A stretch of 32,799 nucleotides of DNA, from NCBI GenBank assembly GCA_016929575.1, contig JAFGIQ010000291.1, forward strand, positions 1 through 32,799, read 5' to 3'. Source of the DNA: a candidate division FCPU426 bacterium (lineage in GTDB: Bacteria > Oederibacteriota > JAAXVQ01 > JAUVAV01). Made by a program: the position numbers and the translations under genes. The notes below the pieces were generated by a model. The model saw only the letters and a program-made list of their open reading frames with translations. It was not told the DNA's origin and made no database searches. Shown here one piece after another: positions 1-8,226 of the stretch; position 1 is the first letter of the stretch, and each line of letters starts with the position of its first letter.

Positions 1-86
1 ACCTGATTTATTAGGATCAGCCAACCGGCTGTCCTTGATTGTTCATTTCCCTTGGGCTTGAGGTCACTGTCGCTGAAAAAACGGGT

Positions 87-180
87 GGGACACAATACTT
101 ATTAGAGCTATTTTGACAGACCTCATACAAACAATAATATTTTCACAATCCTCAAATAAAAGGATTAAGTATTGCGTCCC
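87..180. repeat. REP/MITE-like intergenic element, family A, copy 1
   Basis: GGGACACAATACTT (87-100) and AAGTATTGCGTCCC (167-180) form a 14-bp terminal inverted repeat with one mismatch; the same termini recur in the window. Confidence 0.75.
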
Positions 181-194
181 GGAAAATATGTGCC

Positions 195-758
195 TCAATC
201 CCAGATAATCCCATATTCACAAAATGTGTCTCCCCGGCGCTGGCAAAAATTATGGAAGGTTTTTGTATTTTTGGCCCCGGCCAGCCTGGCCCCTTCGGCC
301 AAATAAGACAGGTGGTTAATCTCATGGTATTCGGGAATGTCCGGCCAACCGGCGAGATGGTAGATCATTTTGTCTTTCTTCGATTCTGCCACAGACAGTA
401 TGCCCACATTATAATAAGTGTTCCAAATCCTGGGAACCCGGTTTAAAAAGAAGGAAGGTGTGCATACTGCCAAAAATATCTTATAAACTCCGCGCAGATT
501 CACCTGGGCCGCATACCGGGCGGCTTCACGGACAATTTCCATATCACCCCGTCCAAATATCTTGTCTGCTGCTACAATGAAGTGCAAATAAGAGCTGAAA
601 TTTACCCAGGAAACATCCAAAATGTGGCGCCCGAATATCTCCTCCAGATCTTCCTTGCTTAAAACTGATTTGATTTTTACCAAGCCCTCCGGACCCCATT
701 TATTATTCACAAATTCAAGACTGGTCAACCAGCCTGACCCTTTCAGACAACCTGCCAT
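195..758 (-). CDS. V4R/heme-NO-binding-like sensor fold protein (TIGR02265/DUF2378-like)
   Basis: Intact 187-aa ORF; 'AARYAAQVNLRGVYKIFLAVCTPSFFLNRVPRIWNTYYNVG' and C-terminal 'FCQRRGDTFCEYGIIWD' resemble this fold. Family assigned from memory of motifs. Confidence 0.55.
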   Translation of the reverse strand: MAGCLKGSGWLTSLEFVNNKWGPEGLVKIKSVLSKEDLEEIFGRHILDVSWVNFSSYLHFIVAADKIFGRGDMEIVREAARYAAQVNLRGVYKIFLAVCTPSFFLNRVPRIWNTYYNVGILSVAESKKDKMIYHLAGWPDIPEYHEINHLSYLAEGARLAGAKNTKTFHNFCQRRGDTFCEYGIIWD

Positions 759-1096
759 GATATCACCCTTTTACCAGCATCCAGTATCGGCATATGGCAG
801 TAATTGTATAATTCTGAAAATATTGTCTTTCGTTTTACAGCAGCAGAAGGGAAAGGAAAAGTGCGATCATTAAGTGTGGCGCTCCCGGAATTGGAAATGA
901 TAAAAAATGAATGGACAAATCAAAATGACTTGATGGAAAATATCTCTGCAATGAGCACGATATTCTTTGAAAAAAAAGGGGCGGTCCTGGATAAATATCC
1001 TCAGCTTGGAAATGGCGGACATGACATGACGTTTTGGAAAAATGGCGCTTAGGGATTGAACAAAGGAAAAAAGCAGCAAGGGGATGATATTGATCA

Positions 1097-1122
1097 AGCG
1101 GACCAAATATGGTTCGCTTTTT
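1097..1122 (+). terminator. Putative intrinsic terminator
   Basis: AGCGGACC-aaatat-GGTTCGCT followed by TTTT; 8-bp stem including one G-U pair. Confidence 0.5.
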
Positions 1123-1227
1123 GTGTATACAACAAAAAGCATATTTAACAACGGCGCATTGTTTCGAAGGCAGTGCGCTTTTGCGAAATGCCTGCACAAA
1201 AAGCCATGAAAGAGAGGACGGTTTAAT

Positions 1228-3786
1228 ATGAGCAATGGTAATCAGTTTGACCCGGTGTTCAGGTTTGTGGCATTGCGCGGAGTGCAAAAAATCCGGCCTG
1301 AGGTGAGGGAAAAAATGTTTTTTGCCCGGCCGCCGTTTTCCAGCACGCCTAATCCCAGCCAGGATGTGACTTCCGAGTTTCTGCGGGAATTGAATGATAT
1401 GACGGGATCAAAAACCAAATGGCCGCAAATCAAGGATTTTGCTGCGGGTTTTGCCAGAAATAAAAAGAGTTATTTTGATCAGCCGGATTTTGAGGTGTTT
1501 GAGGAATTGTCTCGGGTGTGTGGTCAGGCCTCGGAACCATGGGATAAGGAAAAGCTCCTGGAGCAGATGGCGGATGCCGTCGGTGAGACAAGATTCAATC
1601 AAACCGTCGGCAAAAATCTCGACAACTTTGTCAGACTGTTCTATCTCCGTGATGCCCAGAGCGCCAGTGTGGCAGATGTCGCATGGGATACCCTCTGTGC
1701 TTTGTCCATGGCTCCGGCGAGTTTTCCTTCGCTTTGCGAGAGGATCATCAAGATGCTCCGGATGCTTCATGTGCTGGCGCAGAGGGAGAACGTGAACTCG
1801 CTTGCTGATTTGCAAATGACAGCGAAAGCCCTGCCCCTGGTGCCGGCGCGACTGTTTCTCCTGGCCCCCAAACCAGTCTATGTCCCCATGTCCCTGGAGA
1901 TGGAGCGTTTTCGACTAAACAACCTGCCGCTATCCCTCGATTCCCTGGGATGCCTCAGGCCGCTTGGCATCGGGGATTTAAAAATTGTGCAGCAGACCTT
2001 GAAAAAATATGAAATGAGCGAGATTGCGTATGTTGAAAATGTGATGCGGACAGAATACCGGGAAAGAAAACACCGGCGACTTGATCAAACCCAGGAGACG
2101 GTGCTGACGGAAACTGAAGCTTCGGTGCAGCAGGAAAAGGACCTGCAGACTACTGAACGGTATGAGTTGCAGCGCGAGGTATCCAACACAATAGACACGG
2201 ACACAAAATATGACAATGGTTTAACCGTCAGTGCTGCCTATGGTCCGGTGTCCGCCACGGACACCTTCAATTTTACCAGTGAGAAATCGGTGGCTGAGTC
2301 GAATGATAATTCGACCCGTTTTGCCAAGGAAATCATCGATCGCTCGATTTCGGTTATCATGGACCGCGTGCAGCGGGAGCGCACCGTGACAACCCTGCGG
2401 GAAGTGGAGGAGACCAACACCCACGGATATGACAATAAAACCGGTGAAGGCCACGTGATCGGCATTTACCGCTGGTTGAACAAGATTTATAACGCCCGCG
2501 TGGTATGTTACGGCAAACGCCTTATGTACGAATTTATCATCCCCGAGCCGGCGGCCTTTTACATCCATTCGGAAAAAAACAGGCAGCGAAACGAAGTGGC
2601 TTTTCCTCAACCTCCAGCGCCCATGAGTTTGGCGAATCCCGGACAACCACTGGCGCCGGCGGAGATCAATGAGGGCAATTATCAGCACTGGGTAACCCAG
2701 TACGGCCTTGCGGATGTCACCCCTCCCCCTGCCAAATATCAGGAGGTCTCAATCAGCCTTCACTATCCCTCAGATGAGGCGGTTCAAATCAACGCTGACC
2801 GGGTATTCAATATCTCCAGAAAAATTAAAATACCCGAGCATTTCCAGGCGATCGAAGCCACGGTTTGCGGGACAGCCAGCCCCAAGGGGAATATACCTCC
2901 GCCTCCGGATCAAAATCCGATGTGGACTGTCTGGATCGGAAAACAGGGTGTGTCCAGCAGCGACCAAAGCTGGACCATTGCGCTTGACAGCCTGGCAGAT
3001 GAAATATCAATAGTGTTGTGGCTTTATTTCTGCTGGTACTTTGCTGTGAACATCACTGTGAAATGCCAATTGTCAAAGGAGTATTTTGAACAATGGCAGT
3101 TAAAAACCTATGCGGCGATTATCAGCGCCTACAAAAAAATGGAGCTGGATTATCAAAACGCGGTGTTAGACGGCGAAAACGCCAACCGGGCCATTCGCAT
3201 TGGCGGGCGCAATCCCGAGATGAACCGTTTTTTGGAACAGCAGGAATTGAAAAAAGGCTGCCTCGGCCTGCTACGACAGGCGATATTTGACTTTGACGCC
3301 ATCAATGATCCTGCCAAGAACGGCTATCCGGAAATCGACTTGAACCCGAAAAATCTCAAATCCTCCTGCCAAGCGCAGTTTTTTGAGCAGGCGTTCGAAT
3401 GGGAGCAGATGACCTATCTGTATTATCCTTATTTCTGGGGGCGCCGGGAAAACTGGCTGGCAGCTGTGTCCATGGATGATTCTGATCCTTTATTCACCAA
3501 ATTTCTCCAGGCCGGCGCAGCCCGGGTCGTGGTGCCCGTGCGGCCTGCCTATGAAGAGGCCCTGGTTTATTATCTAACCACCGGCGAGATTTGGAACGGC
3601 GGGGAAGCGCCGTTGCTGGAGGATGACGTGTTTGTGTCGATCATTGCCGAACTTAAGGCGGAAGCAGACGTGATTGATCCCCGGGCATATACCGGTGAAG
3701 AATGGGAAGTGAGCATTCCCACCACGCTGGTATTGCTTCAGGCAGATGACCAATTGCCGGAATGGGATCCACAACAACCGGAATAA
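1228..3786 (+). CDS. Large uncharacterised protein (852 aa)
   Basis: Long intact ORF with purine-rich upstream (gagagg). Glu/Thr/Arg-rich central region (ERKHRRLDQTQETVLTETEASVQQEKDLQTTERYELQREV) and C-terminal 'WEQMTYLYYPYFWGRRENW...FLQAGAARVVVPVRPAYEEALVYYLTTGEIWNGG'. Confidence 0.85.
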   Translation: MSNGNQFDPVFRFVALRGVQKIRPEVREKMFFARPPFSSTPNPSQDVTSEFLRELNDMTGSKTKWPQIKDFAAGFARNKKSYFDQPDFEVFEELSRVCGQASEPWDKEKLLEQMADAVGETRFNQTVGKNLDNFVRLFYLRDAQSASVADVAWDTLCALSMAPASFPSLCERIIKMLRMLHVLAQRENVNSLADLQMTAKALPLVPARLFLLAPKPVYVPMSLEMERFRLNNLPLSLDSLGCLRPLGIGDLKIVQQTLKKYEMSEIAYVENVMRTEYRERKHRRLDQTQETVLTETEASVQQEKDLQTTERYELQREVSNTIDTDTKYDNGLTVSAAYGPVSATDTFNFTSEKSVAESNDNSTRFAKEIIDRSISVIMDRVQRERTVTTLREVEETNTHGYDNKTGEGHVIGIYRWLNKIYNARVVCYGKRLMYEFIIPEPAAFYIHSEKNRQRNEVAFPQPPAPMSLANPGQPLAPAEINEGNYQHWVTQYGLADVTPPPAKYQEVSISLHYPSDEAVQINADRVFNISRKIKIPEHFQAIEATVCGTASPKGNIPPPPDQNPMWTVWIGKQGVSSSDQSWTIALDSLADEISIVLWLYFCWYFAVNITVKCQLSKEYFEQWQLKTYAAIISAYKKMELDYQNAVLDGENANRAIRIGGRNPEMNRFLEQQELKKGCLGLLRQAIFDFDAINDPAKNGYPEIDLNPKNLKSSCQAQFFEQAFEWEQMTYLYYPYFWGRRENWLAAVSMDDSDPLFTKFLQAGAARVVVPVRPAYEEALVYYLTTGEIWNGGEAPLLEDDVFVSIIAELKAEADVIDPRAYTGEEWEVSIPTTLVLLQADDQLPEWDPQQPE

Positions 3787-3795
3787 AGGTGAGAC

Positions 3796-4893
3796 ATGCC
3801 TACTATCGATCAGCTTAAAGACCAAGTGAAAACCAGCACACAATCCAGCGCCGCGAATATCGAAGCCTCAGTGGCGGTATTGCGCCAGTTGGCTGCAGAG
3901 CAGATGGAGGATATGTATACCCTGATGGACAGTGCGACATTGGCTGCCGAACAGGTTCAGGACAAACGGTTGGAAATCCTCGAACAGGGGCCCGAGGTCA
4001 GCGCTTGGGAGATTTTTTGGGATTTTTCCTTGACCTTTATACTGGAATCCCCTCTGGCAGGAAAAATCCTCCATATGTTTACCAAACATTTGTTTATCCG
4101 CCGAATCCGGGCCCATGCATTCGTAAAAGCTAGACTTATCAAGTCTATACATCCAAAAAACCGGGAATTCTTTAAGTACCTGGTCGCTGATTTGAAATCT
4201 GATTTGAAAAAAATGCATCGCTATATGAAAATATTGGGTGACGCCAATGGGTATGAGCGAGGGCCGTATCCCTATTTGGTCGCTTTGGGAAAAGCAGTCA
4301 AAGAAACCTATGAAGATCTTTCGCGTCCCTCCCCGGTTTTTGAAGCCAGCGATACTCCGGGGGTGTCGATTCTGGACATGGCGCAAACCTATCTCAGCCG
4401 GCAGAGGTTATCCATTCAACTTGAACTGGCTAACCTTGAATATGACCTGAGAACCGGGGGAATCTCGCCGGAAAAAGTAGCAGAACTGGCAGAGCAGGAG
4501 CCGCTGCAGCTGCAAGGCAGGATTGTATCCCGCCAGGAAATGAAAGATTATTTAAAACGGGTTTTTGAGCTTTTAATCTGGACCATGATGCTCTACCAGC
4601 GTCCTCTGACAGGCAAGTATGTAACCACGCCCAGGCAGGCTTTTACTTTAAAGGGCTATGTCCAACCGTCATTGATCAATTACTGGCTAAAAAGATTCTT
4701 AAATCCTGACACAGGGCAGCCTTTCTCAGAAACTCCGGCAATAAAAAGACCTGATGGCAAAATGGATTTGGAAATGGCGACCGGCGAACTGGGCAAGTAC
4801 ATGTGGAATATTGCTATGGCGGCCAAGGATAACAAGGTTTTTCTACAGTTAGCCGGGCCGCTCAGACCAAAAGAGAAACTGCTTAAGGAATAG
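3796..4893 (+). CDS. Uncharacterised protein (365 aa), probably co-transcribed with the upstream 852-aa gene
   Basis: Intact ORF starting 10 nt after the upstream stop, with aaaggtgag upstream of the ATG; mostly helical-looking sequence. Confidence 0.8.
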   Translation: MPTIDQLKDQVKTSTQSSAANIEASVAVLRQLAAEQMEDMYTLMDSATLAAEQVQDKRLEILEQGPEVSAWEIFWDFSLTFILESPLAGKILHMFTKHLFIRRIRAHAFVKARLIKSIHPKNREFFKYLVADLKSDLKKMHRYMKILGDANGYERGPYPYLVALGKAVKETYEDLSRPSPVFEASDTPGVSILDMAQTYLSRQRLSIQLELANLEYDLRTGGISPEKVAELAEQEPLQLQGRIVSRQEMKDYLKRVFELLIWTMMLYQRPLTGKYVTTPRQAFTLKGYVQPSLINYWLKRFLNPDTGQPFSETPAIKRPDGKMDLEMATGELGKYMWNIAMAAKDNKVFLQLAGPLRPKEKLLKE

Positions 4894-4901
4894 TTGTTCC
4901 T

Positions 4902-4979
4902 GGGACACAATACTCAGTGGAGTTGTTTTAAGTAATTCAAGAGGATATAACGAGAAATATCCAATAAGTTATATGTCAA
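4902..4979. repeat. Family A element, copy 2 (degenerate right arm)
   Basis: GGGACACAATACTC at 4902-4915; the following GGAGTTGTTTTAAGTAA aligns with the interior of copy 1 (AGAGCTATTTTGACAGA); weak right arm AATAAGTTATATGTC near 4963-4977. Confidence 0.5.
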
Positions 4980-5033
4980 CAGAAAGAAGGGGAAATGCCA
5001 AAGGATGCAAATCCGGAAAAAGTGGCATAAAAT

Positions 5034-5702
5034 ATGGCCCTGAATGTGCAAATGGCTGCAATTCCGCAGGGAGAAATAATGTTGCGGGACGCTAGAATAC
5101 AACGCACATGGAAAGAAAAAATATATCCTTTCCTTCTCGCCAGATATCCAGTAACCCAGAAACTATATTTTACTATTACCAAAAAATCCCCTTCTTCCCT
5201 AAAAGGTGATCAAAATCCGGTAGAAAATGTTTCGTGGAATGATGCAATGGAATTTTGCAATCTGCTTTCTCGGAAAACCGGATTAGACGAGTATTATTCC
5301 ATGAGTCATGATGGCCGAAATATCATCTGTAATTGCGAATCTGATGGCTTTAGACTCCCTTCTGAAGCCGAGTGGGAGTATGCTTGCAGAGCAGGGAATA
5401 AGGAAGTCAGATATGGCGAGCTTGACAGGATCGCCTGGTATAAAGAAAACTCAAACAGTAAAACACATGAAGTAGGGAAGAAGGAACCGAACACATGGGG
5501 ACTGTTTGATATGCTGGGAAATGTCTGGGAGTGGTGTTGGGATCTGTACGATGAGAAAGTATACGGCACCTATCGGGTTTTTCGCGGTGGCGGCTGGAAC
5601 GATCCGGCGAGAGGCTGCCTGGCTTCGAATCGCCGCCGCAGTCACCCGGAATTTCGAATCGATGACCTTGGATTCCGCCTCGCCAGATCTTTGAGAGCAT
5701 AA
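5034..5702 (+). CDS. Formylglycine-generating enzyme family (SUMF1/FGE-sulfatase) protein
   Basis: Motifs PVENVSWNDAMEFCNLLS, FRLPSEAEWEYACRAG, GLFDMLGNVWEWCWD, FRGGGWNDPA...GFRLA. Confidence 0.9.
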   Translation: MALNVQMAAIPQGEIMLRDARIQRTWKEKIYPFLLARYPVTQKLYFTITKKSPSSLKGDQNPVENVSWNDAMEFCNLLSRKTGLDEYYSMSHDGRNIICNCESDGFRLPSEAEWEYACRAGNKEVRYGELDRIAWYKENSNSKTHEVGKKEPNTWGLFDMLGNVWEWCWDLYDEKVYGTYRVFRGGGWNDPARGCLASNRRRSHPEFRIDDLGFRLARSLRA

Positions 5703-5779
5703 GCCGTGCACGAACTTGTCAGACCGCCAGTTCTGTCCGGCATCACGTTCGAGACGCCGTCCCGGGAATAGGTGTCAAT

Positions 5780-6346
5780 ATGGCAAAAGCATTGAAAGAA
5801 TATTATACAGTTGGATGTTGCGGAATTGATTGCGGGTTATGTCCGAGATTTTATACCAAAGGCGAATCTGTTTGTCCTGGATGCGGCGGAAAAAAATTCA
5901 AGGACAAGCATCCGTCGTGCGGATATCTGACTTGCTGTGTGACTGAAAAAGGCTTGGAAGTATGTTCGGAATGCAAAGAATACCCGTGCCGCCGGTTTGA
6001 TAAAGAAAGAAAAAACTATGATTCGTTTGTAACGCATGCCAGAGTATTCGCAAATCATGATTTTATTAGAAAAAACGGAATCGAAGGTTTTATTGTACAG
6101 CAAAGAATAAGAATGAATATTCTGAAAGATTGGTTGAAGAAATATGATGATGGACGTTCTAAAAGCTATTTTTGCCTCTGTTGTGCATTATTGCCATTGG
6201 ATGCATTGCGCACAGCACATAGTTTCATAGTGGACCTTGGCGGGCCATTTGATAGCAAAGAGAAAAACGCTCGACTTAAAGATAAATTGCGGGTCATGGC
6301 AGCAAAAATGAAATTAAAGCCACAATTAAATAATGCGGCAAAATGA
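5780..6346 (+). CDS. DUF3795 domain-containing protein
   Basis: Cys-rich N-terminus 'CCGIDCGLCPRFYTKGESVCPGCGG...CSECKEYPCRRFD'. Confidence 0.8.
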   Translation: MAKALKEYYTVGCCGIDCGLCPRFYTKGESVCPGCGGKKFKDKHPSCGYLTCCVTEKGLEVCSECKEYPCRRFDKERKNYDSFVTHARVFANHDFIRKNGIEGFIVQQRIRMNILKDWLKKYDDGRSKSYFCLCCALLPLDALRTAHSFIVDLGGPFDSKEKNARLKDKLRVMAAKMKLKPQLNNAAK

Positions 6347-6462
6347 AGCATGTAGAGTGACAATGATGGGAGAACAGCCCTCCGCCCCCGTAGAATCCCC
6401 TTAAATTAGCAAGTGGCTTTGATCCTGGCCTTGCCGTCCCCGGCTATGATTGTGTTTTACAC

Positions 6463-6493
6463 TTGACACCCCATAAATAGCATTTAATAATAT
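6463..6493 (+). promoter_or_regulatory. Possible sigma-70-type promoter upstream of fapR
   Basis: TTGACA at 6463-6468 followed by an AT-rich -10 region (AATAATAT) at suitable spacing. Confidence 0.35.
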
Positions 6494-6531
6494 GACAAAA
6501 TGATATAAGAAACTGATATGGCGGAGCGAGC

Positions 6532-7143
6532 ATGAACGGAAAGAGCAATTCAGAAGAAAGGCATGAACGGATAGAAACGGAAATTAAAAAAAATCCGTTC
6601 ATTTCCGATGAAGACCTGGCCACTCTCCTGCAGGTGAGCATCCATACCGTGCGGTCGGACCGGCGGAGAATGGGCATCCCGGAAGTAAGAAAAAGGGGAA
6701 AAGACATTACCCACAATCTTTTCGCCCAGTCCCGGGCTTTGTCCAATCAGGAAGTCATTGGCGAGATATTGGAAATCGAATCTGACAAAGAGGGCCTTTC
6801 TTTATTGGAAACCACCGAAGCGATGAGCTTGGAAAAAACCAAAATTGTCAGAGGGCATATCCTTTTTGCCCAGGCGAATACCATTGCCAATGCCGTGGTT
6901 GATGCAAAGATAGCCCTGACCGCGGAAGCGAAAATCGAATACATTGCGCCGGCTTATGCCGGGGACCGCATCCTCGCCAAGGCGAAAGTGGTTGGCTCAC
7001 ACAAAAGGAAAAGAGTGGTGGAAGTAGTGCTGAAGACTCAAAAAGATCTGGTATTGCATGGAACTTTCACCATCACTTGTCTCACCTATGAAGCGGCCGC
7101 CCATTTGCGGATCATCCATGAAAAGGAGTCGGGAGAAAAATGA
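6532..7143 (+). CDS. fapR: FapR-like fatty acid/phospholipid biosynthesis regulator (HTH + HotDog)
   Basis: N-terminal HTH (ISDEDLATLLQVSIHTVRSDRRRMGIPEVRKR) followed by a HotDog-like region (FAQANTIANAVVDAKIAL...EYIAPAYAGDRILAKAKVV); overlaps fabH by ATGA. Confidence 0.8.
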   Translation: MNGKSNSEERHERIETEIKKNPFISDEDLATLLQVSIHTVRSDRRRMGIPEVRKRGKDITHNLFAQSRALSNQEVIGEILEIESDKEGLSLLETTEAMSLEKTKIVRGHILFAQANTIANAVVDAKIALTAEAKIEYIAPAYAGDRILAKAKVVGSHKRKRVVEVVLKTQKDLVLHGTFTITCLTYEAAAHLRIIHEKESGEK

Positions 7144-8075
7144 CGAAGATAGGGTTGCTTTCCATCGGGGCTTTTGTTCCCGAACAAAAACTCACCAACC
7201 AGGATCTGGAGAAAATGGTCGACACTACGGACGATTGGATCGTCCAGCGCACGGGAATCCGTGAACGGCGGATTGCTCCCAAGGACATGCATGCCTCGGA
7301 TATGGCGCTGGAGGCAGCCCGAAATTGTCTGCGGGACACGGATATCACTCCGGATCTTTTCGTCGCGTCCAGCGGTACGAGTGAAAAGAGCTGCCCTTAT
7401 CAAGCCAGCATTGTCGCCAACCGGTTAAAATTAAAAAAACCGGCTTGTTTTGACATCAATGCCACTTGCTCAGGTCTGGTATACGGCCTGGCGGTCGCCA
7501 GCAGCATGATGGCCGCGGCGCAGTATCAGTATGGCCTGGTGACTGCCAGCGAAAAAATGTCCCTGTTTACAAATTATCGTGACCGGAGATCCTGTATTCT
7601 TTTCGGGGATGGCGCAGCTGCAATTCTTCTCTCGAAAGAAAACTGGGAGCATGAACTGCTTGCCGTTGAGTTGGGAAGCGATCCCGAAGGTTTCGAGTTC
7701 GTGACAATGGGAGCCCGGGAGGGAGATCCGTATTTTTGGCAGGATGGGCAAAAAATATTCCGGTTTGCGGTGAATACGATCAGCCGGCTAATCGATGCGC
7801 TGAAGGTCAAAGCCGGGCTGGAGGAACAGGATCATTTTTATATTGTTCCGCATCAGGCGAATTTAAGGATTGCGCAAGCAGTCGCCGATCGTAAGAATAT
7901 TCCTATGGACCGTTTTATTATGAATATTGAGAAATACGGCAACACCTCGTCGGCTTCCATAGGCTTGGCCTTGGAAGAAGCCTGGAGAAACAACCGCTTT
8001 AAAAAAGGCGATACTATATTTTTAATAGGATTCGGCGGCGGGTTAAGCTGGGCAGGCGCTGCCATACGATGGTGA
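7140..8075 (+). CDS. fabH: 3-oxoacyl-ACP synthase III (KASIII)
   Basis: DDWIVQRTGIRERRI; catalytic Cys (NATCSGLVYG), His (VPHQANLRI) and Asn (KYGNTSSASI) motifs. Confidence 0.92.
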   Translation: MTKIGLLSIGAFVPEQKLTNQDLEKMVDTTDDWIVQRTGIRERRIAPKDMHASDMALEAARNCLRDTDITPDLFVASSGTSEKSCPYQASIVANRLKLKKPACFDINATCSGLVYGLAVASSMMAAAQYQYGLVTASEKMSLFTNYRDRRSCILFGDGAAAILLSKENWEHELLAVELGSDPEGFEFVTMGAREGDPYFWQDGQKIFRFAVNTISRLIDALKVKAGLEEQDHFYIVPHQANLRIAQAVADRKNIPMDRFIMNIEKYGNTSSASIGLALEEAWRNNRFKKGDTIFLIGFGGGLSWAGAAIRW

Positions 8076-8226
8076 TATTCTGTTTTGGGGGAATTCAGGA
8101 GTGGGGAAGTTAGGATAACATATATTAAAACCCCGATCTTGTACACTGATATCATGATATAATCATTTCATCTTACTAAAACAAGCAGGAAATGCACCAT
8201 CAATCCAAGCGAGGGGAAAACTTCTT

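Noticed and set aside
804-1052. 82-aa ORF before the 1097-1122 terminator
   Set aside because: No SD and no recognised family; the terminator suggests transcription, but the ORF alone is not convincing.
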